Assembly: GCA_036403815.1 (NCBI GenBank)
Contig: DASWQH010000010.1
Coordinates: 22,025-86,024 of the forward strand
Length of the DNA: 64,000 nucleotides
Source of the DNA: JACVRN01 sp036403815
GTDB lineage: Bacteria; Acidobacteriota; Blastocatellia; Pyrinomonadales; Pyrinomonadaceae
Direction: 5' to 3'
Shown here: positions 52,963 through 62,672 of the stretch, in pieces
Numbering within the stretch: the first letter of the stretch is position 1
Layout: each line of letters opens with the position of its first letter
Position numbers and translations under genes: made by a program
Notes under the pieces: model-generated
Told to the model about the DNA's origin: nothing
Seen by the model: the letters and a program-made list of their open reading frames with translations, nothing else
Database searches by the model: none

Positions 52963-53606
52963 AATCGCCTTCTCCTTTGTTTGAGCATCGCTTGTTTTAA
53001 TCTCTTCGGTTCTAACTGAACCCGCACGCCTATGATGTTGGCAACGACCGTGCCAACACCGCCCGGAAAGAGCTTGCCATCCTGTAAAAGCCTTATTTAT
53101 TGGATTTAAGCTGTGGCGTCTGAGGATTTCGCGCTTGTCTCAAAGCGGCAAAAAGCGCTTGAATGTATCGAATCCCGCCGCTTGACCAAGGTTTGGCGTG
53201 TTTTGATTTGAGGCAGGAGTGAATTATATAAACTTTTCCAGCACAAAAGGCGGCAACCGCTAGCCGCCCAATCACATCGGACAGAATCGTTGGCCTGGCA
53301 GCGCTCTTTTAATCAATCTTCAAAGGCCAACGGGAATACTTGTAAAAGCTCAAGAGCAATTGTTTAGAAGGGCTGGACTTCACAAGCCTCAGGCTGGTAA
53401 AGTGTTATCTGCCGCTCACGTGCGGCCCTGCCTTGTGAGCGTGTTCAAATCCGGGGAACAGTTGGCTTTCGTAAAGACTGTTGTTCCCTGACCGATGAAA
53501 GTCCTTGCTTTCAAGCTGACATAGTTTCTTTGTAGTCTTCAATTTTTCATCTGAGCGTGGGTCTTTTTCCCCCGAAAAATCTCCATGCTCTGGAGAACTG
53601 TTTATT
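52963..53606. other. Intergenic stretch with hairpins, no gene supported
   Basis: Holds short inverted repeats: TGTTGGCA/TGCCAACA (53037-53058), GCCGC/GCGGC (near 53411-53426) and GGGAACA/TGTTCCC (53454-53488). These could mark a leader RNA of the FtsH gene or terminators. No convincing reading frame; 53093-53275 (minus) is unsupported. Confidence 0.45.
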
Positions 53607-55400
53607 ATGGCTTCCCCGCTACCTCGTTTAATCCCCCAATCTCAGAAGACCAGTCTCTTCGTCGCCATTGCCTTACTCCTTCTGCTTGTCGTTGCGAGCG
53701 CTGTTATCTACTATCAGCGTCGCCAACCGCTAATCAAGACGATTGACTATACGCAGCTAAGCAACCTCAGCCGCAGCACAGATGTCGCTTCGCTTCAGAT
53801 AGACGGCGAAGTGATGACTGTGACCGGCAAGGACGGCTCGCTGCAAAGAGCGATTGTTCCGGATAGCGCCGCCCAGAAGGAGATTGCAGAAGGCTTCGTC
53901 AAGAGCAATCTTCCCGTTCAGTACCAGTCGTTGCGCCCCAGCCCGCTTTCGACCGCTCTCAACTGGCTCATTCCACTTCTGACTCTGGCTGTCTTCGGCT
54001 TCGTAGGCTGGCGGTTGTATGCCAGCATGGGCGGTCGCGGCGGCGATTTCACGGTCGTCAACGGTCAGGGGAATCAGAACGTCACCTTCTCGGAAGTGGC
54101 GGGCGTTGACGAGGCTAAGAACGAGCTTGCCGAAACCATAGAATTCCTGCGCGACCCTGAGCGCTTCGGACGATTGGGCGGGCGTGCGCCGCGCGGCATC
54201 TTGCTTTCCGGCTCTCCGGGAACCGGCAAGACCCTGCTGGCGCGTGCGGCAGCCAACGAAGCGGGCGTGCCCTTCCTCTCCGTCTCAGGCTCTAGCTTTC
54301 AGGAGAAGTTTGCAGGGTTAGGAGCGGCGCGCGTGCGCCGTCTCTTCGCAGAAGCGCGCAAGCTAGCGCCCTGCGTCATCTTCATAGACGAGATTGATGC
54401 TCTTGGCCGCCAGCGTGGCCGCAGCAACGATTCGGCCTCTGCCGATCAGGATCAGACGCTCAATCAACTCTTGATTGAGATGGACGGCTTCAATCAACTG
54501 GGCGGCGTCGTAGTCATAGCCAGCACCAACCGTCCTGACATTCTAGACCAGGCGCTGACTCGTCCGGGCAGATTCGACCGCGAGATTGCCGTTAACCTTG
54601 CGGACGCTCACGGGCGCGAAGAGATTCTGAAGGTTCACGCACGCGGGCTTATCTTAGAGCCTGAGCTTGATCTTCAGTGGATAGCTCGCGGCACGCCCGG
54701 ATTTTCCGGCGCAGACCTTGCGAACCTGCTCAACGAATCGGCGATTGCCGCCACGCGCGATGATTCCGACTTCATACAGCGCAAGCACGTAGAGTATGCA
54801 CGCGACAAGATATTGATGGGCGCAGAGCGGCGCGGCTTTATGATGGACGAGGACGAGCGTTATGCCACGGCAGTCCACGAAGCCGGTCACGTAGCGGTCG
54901 GCCTTGCCATCAAGAACGGCGATCCGATTCATAAAGTCTCTATCCTTCCTCGCGGGCGTGCGCTTGGCGTCACGCAATCCTTGCCGGAGCGCGACCGCCT
55001 GATGAAGAAGCGTGAGTATCTTGAAGATCAAATCGCCATGCTCCTTGGTGGCCGCGCCGCCGAGCAGCTTCTTCTTGACACGATGACTGCGGGCGCATCC
55101 AATGACATAGAGCGCGCAGTGGAGATTGCACGCAAGATGGTCGCGGAGTTCGGTATGAGTCCACTGGGGCCGATTCACTTAGGAAAGGCGGACGACCCAC
55201 ATAGCCAGGCGCTGCTTGATCGCATAGAGCACGCGACAAGCGACATCATGAGCGTACAGATGAAGCGCGCCTGCGAGATGGTTGACGCAAGCCGACCGTC
55301 TATAGCACGCCTCGTCGAAGGACTGATGGAGCGCGATACGCTGGAATCAGAAGAAATTCAGGAGTGCTTCGAGATAGTCGGCGCACAGCAGGCAGCATAA
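53607..55400 (+). CDS. ftsH: FtsH-family AAA+ membrane protease
   Basis: 597 residues. Two helices (LFVAIALLLLLVVASAVIYY and LNWLIPLLTLAVFGFVGWRL) flank a small periplasmic domain. The AAA+ module has Walker A GSPGTGKT, Walker B VIFIDEIDALG, and the second region of homology ending RPGRFDRE. The zinc protease site is HEAGH (VHEAGHVAVGL). The pore-loop block reads SSFQEKFAGLGAARVR where most FtsH have DFVEMFVGVGASRVR, so the pore Phe is kept but its surroundings differ. It degrades unneeded membrane and soluble proteins. It may be one of several FtsH paralogues, given the divergent pore. Confidence 0.93.
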   Translation: MASPLPRLIPQSQKTSLFVAIALLLLLVVASAVIYYQRRQPLIKTIDYTQLSNLSRSTDVASLQIDGEVMTVTGKDGSLQRAIVPDSAAQKEIAEGFVKSNLPVQYQSLRPSPLSTALNWLIPLLTLAVFGFVGWRLYASMGGRGGDFTVVNGQGNQNVTFSEVAGVDEAKNELAETIEFLRDPERFGRLGGRAPRGILLSGSPGTGKTLLARAAANEAGVPFLSVSGSSFQEKFAGLGAARVRRLFAEARKLAPCVIFIDEIDALGRQRGRSNDSASADQDQTLNQLLIEMDGFNQLGGVVVIASTNRPDILDQALTRPGRFDREIAVNLADAHGREEILKVHARGLILEPELDLQWIARGTPGFSGADLANLLNESAIAATRDDSDFIQRKHVEYARDKILMGAERRGFMMDEDERYATAVHEAGHVAVGLAIKNGDPIHKVSILPRGRALGVTQSLPERDRLMKKREYLEDQIAMLLGGRAAEQLLLDTMTAGASNDIERAVEIARKMVAEFGMSPLGPIHLGKADDPHSQALLDRIEHATSDIMSVQMKRACEMVDASRPSIARLVEGLMERDTLESEEIQECFEIVGAQQAA

Positions 55401-55410
55401 CAAGATAGCT

Positions 55411-55611
55411 AGCCCCTGAAAGGGGCGATAGAATTTAGCCCACAGCGCAAGCCGTGGGAATCAAGCTGCCTTCAAAGTTAAAAGCCCCGGTGGGGGCGAA
55501 AGATTCTCAATGTGGAATTTCTTTCGCCCCTACCGGGGCTTTATCTTCTTTTTCAATTCAATTCCCACGGCTCACGCCGTGGGCTAAATTATTCCGCCCC
55601 TTTCAGGGGCT
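55411..55611. repeat. Nested inverted repeat, family 2 copy c
   Basis: About 201 bases. The inner hairpin differs from other copies in both arms together (GCCCCGGTGGGGGCGAAAGA on the left, TCTTTCGCCCCTACCGGGGC on the right). Outer A (GCCCCTGAAAGGGGC) and B (AGCCCACAGCGCAAGCCGTG) match the family. It begins 10 bases after the ftsH stop. Confidence 0.9.
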
Positions 55612-55794
55612 AAGCATGTAGTCTAGCTTAAATCGAGCTTGTATTTTCTTATCGCTGCGTTTCCGCATCTCGTTTCCCCTTCGTCTCTTGATAAAGAGAG
55701 CGTTTCTCCTGTAACTTTATGGCCGGAAGCAGAAGCCAGGTTCTAGAGCGTTCTTCTGTCCGTTTCATCTTCGGCTATCTCCCGAATTATTACG

Positions 55795-56523
55795 ATGTCA
55801 TACCCAAGCGCCGTACGTATCGAACTGCCTATTTTAGAAGAACTCATTGCCACGGGCGGGCGTGAAGACGTGCGTTTTCTTTATGACCGTCTGGTTGCCT
55901 ATTTCCCGCAACTGAAAGATGTGGAGGTTCGCGCCATGCGCAACGGCCACCCGGATCAATGGCGCAGGCTGGTGCAGCGCGCCGGGCGCACACTGGATGA
56001 CAAACGAGAGATTGAACGCCGTCAGGGTCTATGGACTATCACGGGCACTGGCCGCAAGCGCGCCACAGACGAAGGCCAGAGCTTTTCACTTGCGGAAGCG
56101 TCTGAGCCTCCGGCGCGCCCCGCTCCTCTCACGCACTCGGACATTCAGCAGATGCTTGTGGACATAGGGCGCGTGCTTGGCTATCACGCTCAAGTCGAAT
56201 TCGAGTATTACGATGTCGTCTGGCGCACTTCCGAATCAAGTCCACGGTTAAGCCACGTCTTCGAGGTACAGCATAAAGGCAACATCGACGCGGCGCTCGC
56301 CAAATTAAAGCGTGCCTATGAATCACAGCGCTCTAAGCCCTATCTGGTCGTCACGAGCGAGCGCGATACCACACGCGCCCTCAAATCCATGAACGTCGCG
56401 CGCACGGGCGCTTTTCATGAGATAGGAACTGCTACCACCATCCTGAGCTTTGAACAGCTCAGCCGCCTTCACCGTGCCCTCACCTCGGTCGAAGACATCT
56501 TACGGGAACTCTTCGAGCGATGA
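55795..56523 (+). CDS. Winged-helix plus nuclease-fold protein coupled to mutS
   Basis: 242 residues. The N-terminal ~95 residues (IELPILEELIATGGREDVRF, RRQGLWTITGTGRKRA) resemble the winged-helix DNA-binding domain found at the N-terminus of Mrr-type restriction proteins. Residues 114-242 contain EFEYYDVVWR (Asp140) and HVFEVQHKG (Glu157, Gln159), then a helix and the strand KPYLVVTS. This is the D...ExK core order of PD-(D/E)XK nucleases with Gln in place of Lys. The TGA overlaps the mutS ATG (ATGA), so the two are translated together. Cleavage activity is not certain because of the Gln. It could be an endonuclease for mismatch repair or an inactive DNA-binding partner. Confidence 0.7.
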   Translation: MSYPSAVRIELPILEELIATGGREDVRFLYDRLVAYFPQLKDVEVRAMRNGHPDQWRRLVQRAGRTLDDKREIERRQGLWTITGTGRKRATDEGQSFSLAEASEPPARPAPLTHSDIQQMLVDIGRVLGYHAQVEFEYYDVVWRTSESSPRLSHVFEVQHKGNIDAALAKLKRAYESQRSKPYLVVTSERDTTRALKSMNVARTGAFHEIGTATTILSFEQLSRLHRALTSVEDILRELFER

Positions 56524-59129
56524 CGGCCACCACGCCACTACGCAAGCAATATCTTGAGATCAAGCGCCGCCACGCGGACGCTCTTCTACTGTTTCGCATT
56601 GGCGATTTTTACGAAGCCTTCGACGACGATGCTCGCATCCTGGCGCGCGAGCTGGACATAGTCTTGACCTCAAAGCCTATGGGCAAGAACACACGCGTGC
56701 CCTTGGCCGGAGTCCCTTATCACAGTCTGGAACGCCACCTTGCCACGCTTATCAGTCGAGGCCATCGCGTAGCCATCTGCGAACAGCTCTCGGCCACGCC
56801 CGTCAAAGGCGAGACGGGAAAGAATCTGATGGAGCGCGACGTGGTGCGCGTCGTCACGCCCGGAACTGTCATAGAACCGGGTCTGCTTCAAACGAAGGCA
56901 AACAACTTTCTGGCTGCATACGTCACGGACGGCAAGCGTGCAGGGATTGCTTACACCGACGTAACCACCGGAGAGTTCGCCGCGACTGAGCTGGAAGCCG
57001 GGGCTGCTATCAGCGAATTACAACGCATCGCGCCCGCCGAGTTGCTCGTGTCGCGTGCGGGCACGGAAGCAGACAGCGACGCTCTTCCGGGCTTCATCAC
57101 GCGTTGCCAGGCAGGCTTCTTTGAATACGACAACGCGCGCCGTACGCTGCTCTCGCATTTCAAGACGCGCACGCTCGCGCCTTTCGGCCTTCAGCGATGG
57201 CCGATGGCCGCAACAGCCGCCGGAGCGATAATCAGTTATCTTAACGACACGCAAAGCGCGGTTGCAGGCCAGCTTGTGCGCCTGACTAGCTATCACACTG
57301 AAAATTTCATGATGCTCGACCCGCGCACCTTTCGCAGTCTTGAAATATTCGAGACTTCGTCAGAGACGGGCGCGCTTCTGGGAGTGCTGGATAGAACGCG
57401 CACGGCTATGGGCGCGCGGCTTCTAAGGCGTTGGCTGCGGCAGCCGCTTCTGGATGTCGCGTTGATAGTTCATAGACAGGAGCACGTCGCATGGTTTCAC
57501 TCTCATGGAAAGGGGCGCGGCGAGCTTTTTGCCGCCCTTGAAACCATGCACGATCTTGAGCGGCTTTCGGCAAGGGCGCGCGCGCAGGCCGGGTCGGCGC
57601 AGGAGATGCTGGCGCTCGGCCAGAGCCTTGAGACAATCCCGCGCGTACGCTCTGTGCTTCAACGCGACGCGAAGCGCTTCGTCTCGCTGCTCGCATCTCT
57701 TCCTCTTTGCGATGCTGCGGCCAAACTTATACGCAGCGCGATACGTGACGAGTTACCCACGCGCGCTACTGACTCGACTGGAGTGATCCGCGAAGGCTTC
57801 TCCGAAGAGCTGGATAAGCTGCGCGAGCTGCTCAGAAACGGTAAGACCTATCTGGCAGAGATGGAGCAGCGCGAGCGTGCGCGAACCGGAATCAAGAGCC
57901 TGCGGGTTGGATACAACAAGGTCTTCGGCTATTTCATAGAGGTCACGCGCCCGAACCTGCACCTTGTCCCCGAAGACTACACGCGCAAGCAGACGCTCAC
58001 ACAGGGCGAGCGCTTCATCACGCTTGAGCTTAAGGAGTACGAATCCCTGGTCATACACGCACAGGAGAGAATCACAGAACTTGAAACGAATCTCTTTCGC
58101 CACATCTGCATTGAGATAGGGAAGAGCCGCGAAGAGATTCTCGCCGCCGCATCAAGCATAGCTTATCTGGACGCGGTCGCTTCGTTTGCGGAGGTTGCAG
58201 AAGAGTTCGACTACACGCGGCCTGCGGTCGTAGATTCGCCGCAGTTGATTATCAGGGACGGTCGCCACCCGGTTCTGGAAAGAGCATTCGACCGTGAAGC
58301 GTTTGTTGCCAACGATGCTGAGCTTGGAGGCGAAGCTGCGCCGCAGATTGCCGTCATCACAGGCCCGAACATGAGCGGCAAGTCCACCTATCTAAGGCAG
58401 ACGGCGCTGATAGTTCTGATGGCGCAGGTGGGAAGCTTCGTCCCGGCGCGCGAAGCCACCGTCGGCCTCTGCGACCGCATCTTCACACGTATAGGACTTT
58501 ACGACCGCATCGGAAGCGGCGAATCAACCTTCATGACCGAGATGGTCGAGACCGCGCAGATACTGCATCATGCGACACCGCGCTCGCTGATTCTGCTTGA
58601 CGAGCTTGGGCGCGGAACTTCTACCTATGACGGGCTGGCGGTTGCGCGCTCCGTGCTCGAATACCTGCACAACCATCCGCAGATTCAATCCAAGACTCTC
58701 TTCGCCACGCACTATCACGAGTTGACGGAATTGGCCGACACCCTGCCGCGTCTACGCAATCTTCACGTAGAGATTGCCGAAGAGGGAAGCGAGCTTGTCT
58801 TCCTCTATAAAATCAGGACGGGTAGCGCGCTCAAGAGCTACGGCGTATACGCGGCGCGTCTGGCCGGTCTTCCGCGCCCGGTAGTCCGACGCGCCGAAGT
58901 TCTCTTAAATGAATATCAATCGCAGGTGGAGCCGCAACGCAGAAGTATTGATGCCGACGCTGACGAATACAAGATGTCTTCAGGCGCAGTACGAAACGCT
59001 GAGATCACGCGAGTTCTTCTGGATGTTGACCCCAATGCTCTTTCTCCGGTTGAAGCCTTGATGAAACTGTATGAGCTTAAACAACTGGCTGAAAGTGAAA
59101 AGAAAATGAGAGCAATCAAGACCGCATGA
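56520..59129 (+). CDS. mutS: DNA mismatch repair protein MutS
   Basis: 869 residues, full length. The mismatch-reading Phe-x-Glu motif is in FRIGDFYEAFDDDA at the N-terminus. The ATPase has Walker A GPNMSGKST near 615-623, DELGRGTSTYDGLA and FATHYHELTEL. All core domains are present. It recognises base mismatches and small loops and recruits MutL. No mutL or mutH is in the window; the coupled upstream gene could supply a nuclease. Confidence 0.97.
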   Translation: MTATTPLRKQYLEIKRRHADALLLFRIGDFYEAFDDDARILARELDIVLTSKPMGKNTRVPLAGVPYHSLERHLATLISRGHRVAICEQLSATPVKGETGKNLMERDVVRVVTPGTVIEPGLLQTKANNFLAAYVTDGKRAGIAYTDVTTGEFAATELEAGAAISELQRIAPAELLVSRAGTEADSDALPGFITRCQAGFFEYDNARRTLLSHFKTRTLAPFGLQRWPMAATAAGAIISYLNDTQSAVAGQLVRLTSYHTENFMMLDPRTFRSLEIFETSSETGALLGVLDRTRTAMGARLLRRWLRQPLLDVALIVHRQEHVAWFHSHGKGRGELFAALETMHDLERLSARARAQAGSAQEMLALGQSLETIPRVRSVLQRDAKRFVSLLASLPLCDAAAKLIRSAIRDELPTRATDSTGVIREGFSEELDKLRELLRNGKTYLAEMEQRERARTGIKSLRVGYNKVFGYFIEVTRPNLHLVPEDYTRKQTLTQGERFITLELKEYESLVIHAQERITELETNLFRHICIEIGKSREEILAAASSIAYLDAVASFAEVAEEFDYTRPAVVDSPQLIIRDGRHPVLERAFDREAFVANDAELGGEAAPQIAVITGPNMSGKSTYLRQTALIVLMAQVGSFVPAREATVGLCDRIFTRIGLYDRIGSGESTFMTEMVETAQILHHATPRSLILLDELGRGTSTYDGLAVARSVLEYLHNHPQIQSKTLFATHYHELTELADTLPRLRNLHVEIAEEGSELVFLYKIRTGSALKSYGVYAARLAGLPRPVVRRAEVLLNEYQSQVEPQRRSIDADADEYKMSSGAVRNAEITRVLLDVDPNALSPVEALMKLYELKQLAESEKKMRAIKTA

Positions 59130-59163
59130 CGAAAGCTGTTTTCTCCACGCCTTGTAAGCAACC

Positions 59164-62100
59164 CTATCTGCTGGCTGACTGGCAAGCCTCGCATGCGGCA
59201 TTGATGCCGCCTTTATCCGAAACAAACTTCTGAGCCTCAGCGAGCTTTTCATATTCACCAAGCAGAGATACTTTCGGCATGTCGTATTGCAGCTTTATCT
59301 CTGAGAGCGATTGAGTACTTACCCGAATCTTTCCATCAATGCAGTAGACTTTATAACGCGGAGCCTCTGTGATGATGTCTATGACATCTTTGAATTGCGG
59401 CGGCCCTGGCAGTCGAATGAAATGAGCTTCAGTACCTCCGGCTTCCCGCTGACCCTTTAGAATCGCATCATTAACTCTGTTCGGGGAGAAATCGAATGTA
59501 TCCAAATTGGGTTCCGGGGTGCAGGAGGAAGTGTCTTCGGCAGGAATCTCCCTACAGGTTCTCGTCGGCCTTAATTCAAAAATCTCCACGAACCGACCCT
59601 TCAACTGCGTGTCCACCCTTTGCGCTTGATTGAACAGGTAATTAAAAGCGACTGACGAGCTATCCATAAAATTTTGAGGCTCAATGGGCAATTCCAGAGG
59701 GGAAGCCTCGATCAAAATAATATGTGTAGGCTTCCAGCTAAGAGCTGCATCAATCGGACTGTTATGGATGTAGCCGCCGTCTATTACCTCCATATCATAC
59801 AATTTAACTTGTTCTGCAATGGGGTTGTTTTCTACCAGAGTAATCTCAGTTGTTTTGGTCGCTTCAATCGGCGCTGAATGCGGCGCACGATTCCCCATCG
59901 CAACATTTGTTAGACGACGGGGCGGAAAGACAGGGTAAATACTGCTTGAACCGATGACGACATCAAGCAGCAATGAGCGATTAGCCGGATCGTTGAATGA
60001 TATGAAACGCCTGTCTACCAAAAATGAGTTGGCTTGTTTGGAAAAGTAAAAGTAAAGGTCTGCCGGAAGCTGATCGGAAGGCAGCGTTTTGTTCAGATCG
60101 TCTCCAGAAGGCAGCCGGGAAGCTGTGATGACCAGGTCACGCTGGAGCTTATGGTTTGCCATAATCCATCGGGACATATCTTTTAACTGTTCCTTGTAGC
60201 TATGATTCTGGTTGACCTGAAACTTCGGGCCGAGCAAAGCCGGGATATTATTAGCCATCGCGCTTTCCATGCCGGTGGCCGTAGACAGGCTAATCTCGTA
60301 GCGAAGCGTTAGCCCTGCGATGACTAGGCCATTAACCAGAATCGTGATGACGCTCGCGACGGCTGCATTAATCCAGATATGCCGTTTACCCATCTTGCTC
60401 TTCATCAGGCGTAGCAAAAATATTGTCACCACAATACAAAGCACCAAAACAAGCGCGGCGATGAAGACAAACCCTCCCTGACCCGGCTCCCAACCATTCA
60501 AAGCCTTGATGGCGATTGAAACCAGATAGCCGAGCACCATTAAGCTGACTGCCAGTTCGATGAATAAAAAGATGAAGAGTTTGCGGCGCGCGCTGAAACT
60601 CGGCTGTCGTTTTCCTATTACTAACCAGCCGATGGCAAAAATCAATATGCCGATAAGAAGCAGCCAGGGCGCAGACCAGTAGCTAATGAGCAGAACAAGG
60701 AGCCAAAAGTGCTGCAACGTATCTATCATCCAAAACTTGCTGGCAGAGTTCCACGGACTCCAGGCGAAGTAGCCTGCTAACAGAAACTCAACGACACCCA
60801 GGGCAAAAAGTATGATGGCGCTCCAACTCCACCACATGTCATTCGCCCGCCGGAACAGAAAGGTAATGCTTATCACAAGGGCAAGAATGAGAATCGTTTG
60901 AATGACAGCCCAGAATATTCCATAGAAGAGGCTGACGGCAGGCCAGGGTTGAAAAAACGTCCACTGATCGAATTTGACCCAGGTCTTTCTCAGCGCTTCG
61001 CGCCCATCCTTATCTTTTGAAAGACCCAGGGCAACAGAAAACGCATTGATAGCTCCACCGGAGGTGCCCACGACGAGACCGATGTCCATGTCGTCATCAC
61101 CTTTACTTCGCAAATCATTGAGCTTGCTTTCAATCGCTTCTATGGCGCCGAGCTGATAAGCACACTTGGCTCCGCCTCCAGAAAGAACCAGCGCCAGTCG
61201 TATAGGCTCTTTCGGATGCTGTTCTTTATAGGTCTTGAGCATCCTCGCCAGGTCATCCAGATTAGCTCCGTAGAGCGTCTTCTGATTGATCATGGGCTTA
61301 ATTTCTTTAATCCATTGGCTGACCCCCCCAGTGAATCTGTCCTGCCACTGTTTATCAACCGCAAATTTTAATTCGGTTGATCTGTTTCTCACGGTCAATA
61401 AGTCTGTCAGTAATGCTTTGTATTCTTCAAACTTGTTCTTGTATTTCAATTTCTTCTCGTCATATGTCTGATTTTGCAGCGAGGTGTTGAGAAAAACGAC
61501 TTCTTGAGGTATCAGATAACGCTCAATATTGAAAAAGATTTTCTTATTCGCCTCGTCGCCGGGCGGCGGCATTTCAATCTTCTGGAAAGTGTCTTTGCAG
61601 TAATCGGGTTCAATGCCGTCCCAGACGAAAGCGACTTTGACTTTACCATCCTCTGACGGCGTGCTGACTCGCGACAGAGATTTATCCTGGCCGTATGTCC
61701 ATTCAATAGTGTTGTTATTGATGCTAATACCGTTCTGTCGTAGAGCGTAAGCAGGCAGTATGTAGCCCGAAACAGATAGCGGATGAACAAACAAAAATCT
61801 GACTTGCCCTGCCTTTGCAAGTCTATCTAAGTCGGCATAAGTGCAGAGGCTCTTAGCGCTCTTACTATCGCAGGCGCTTTTGCTGACGATGCCAACCGCA
61901 CGATATTGAAATGGTAGGGTGCCTTTGAGTCTGTCTTCTTGCGCCAGTGACTTGTCAACAGCCCGCTCCAAAACATGCGTCGCGATATAAGATTCCTCAA
62001 TCGAAGCGGCGTCGGGCAATTCTAATAGTTCGGCCACAGGCCCTGGCGTTAGCACGGCAACGTCAATCATTTTTTTGCCGTACCAGTCCATCACCTCGCC

Positions 62101-62319
62101 ATAGGTTCCGACTGCCATGCTGAATGTGACGTCATAATTCGGACTGGCTTTGGCGAGCGCCGCGAATAGTTCCTGGTAGCGGGCATAGGTGCTATCAAAA
62201 TTTTGGTAGGCAATAATGCCGACGCGTATGACACGACTTTCCTTTGCCTGGACAAGGCTTGTCCAAACCAGAACGAGAAGAATAGCGAAAGCGCAGGTGA
62301 GCGTATGCTTAAATCGCAT
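59164..62319 (-). CDS. PhnD-like/patatin fusion with inserted membrane domain
   Basis: 1051 residues. After a signal peptide (CAFAILLVLVWTSLVQAKE), residues ~30-290 match PhnD-type periplasmic ligand-binding proteins (RVGIIAYQNFDSTYARYQEL, IDVAVLTPGPVAELLEL). A patatin phospholipase domain follows: oxyanion loop GGGAKCAYQLG at 381-391, nucleophile Ser420 in GTSGG, and Asp847 in DGG (EVIDGGYIHNSP). SSSIYPVFPPR is typical of patatins. About seven hydrophobic helices (about 463-672) lie between Ser and Asp, so a membrane domain interrupts the hydrolase. This is inconsistent with one simple topology unless the helix count places both catalytic halves on the same side. A lipid hydrolase controlled by a small ligand is a plausible role. 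Confidence 0.8.
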   Translation of the reverse strand: MRFKHTLTCAFAILLVLVWTSLVQAKESRVIRVGIIAYQNFDSTYARYQELFAALAKASPNYDVTFSMAVGTYGEVMDWYGKKMIDVAVLTPGPVAELLELPDAASIEESYIATHVLERAVDKSLAQEDRLKGTLPFQYRAVGIVSKSACDSKSAKSLCTYADLDRLAKAGQVRFLFVHPLSVSGYILPAYALRQNGISINNNTIEWTYGQDKSLSRVSTPSEDGKVKVAFVWDGIEPDYCKDTFQKIEMPPPGDEANKKIFFNIERYLIPQEVVFLNTSLQNQTYDEKKLKYKNKFEEYKALLTDLLTVRNRSTELKFAVDKQWQDRFTGGVSQWIKEIKPMINQKTLYGANLDDLARMLKTYKEQHPKEPIRLALVLSGGGAKCAYQLGAIEAIESKLNDLRSKGDDDMDIGLVVGTSGGAINAFSVALGLSKDKDGREALRKTWVKFDQWTFFQPWPAVSLFYGIFWAVIQTILILALVISITFLFRRANDMWWSWSAIILFALGVVEFLLAGYFAWSPWNSASKFWMIDTLQHFWLLVLLISYWSAPWLLLIGILIFAIGWLVIGKRQPSFSARRKLFIFLFIELAVSLMVLGYLVSIAIKALNGWEPGQGGFVFIAALVLVLCIVVTIFLLRLMKSKMGKRHIWINAAVASVITILVNGLVIAGLTLRYEISLSTATGMESAMANNIPALLGPKFQVNQNHSYKEQLKDMSRWIMANHKLQRDLVITASRLPSGDDLNKTLPSDQLPADLYFYFSKQANSFLVDRRFISFNDPANRSLLLDVVIGSSSIYPVFPPRRLTNVAMGNRAPHSAPIEATKTTEITLVENNPIAEQVKLYDMEVIDGGYIHNSPIDAALSWKPTHIILIEASPLELPIEPQNFMDSSSVAFNYLFNQAQRVDTQLKGRFVEIFELRPTRTCREIPAEDTSSCTPEPNLDTFDFSPNRVNDAILKGQREAGGTEAHFIRLPGPPQFKDVIDIITEAPRYKVYCIDGKIRVSTQSLSEIKLQYDMPKVSLLGEYEKLAEAQKFVSDKGGINAACEACQSASR

Positions 62320-62672
62320 TGGGCATTCCTTTCAATTGACAAGCAGCTTGAAGCGCTGATGAGCTTACGTTGCATGAGTGCCGTTAGAGAGTTGACGGCG
62401 ACTATGAAGCGGTTAAGAGCGAAAATAGAAAGTTCGCTGGAATCGGAGGTGTCCCGATGAAGAGCCTTCTCAGAAACCGCTCGGTTTAAGATAAGCAATT
62501 TTACTCCAAAACAAGTAAATGACAAGAGCAAAAGTTTTTTGAGCCAGCGGATTGTTAGGCCGTCAAGACGAAAGCCTTTGGCCTTCTAGAATTGTGAGTC
62601 GAAAATAGAAGTTAAAAAAGGTGCTTCGTGCGACTGATCGCAAGTCTTTATCCTTACTTTGATTAGAGATTG
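62320..62672. other. Intergenic stretch, no gene supported
   Basis: Lies between two minus-strand genes. A plus-strand frame at 62203-62460 overlaps the upstream gene and lacks support. No repeat of the local families is visible. Confidence 0.45.
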
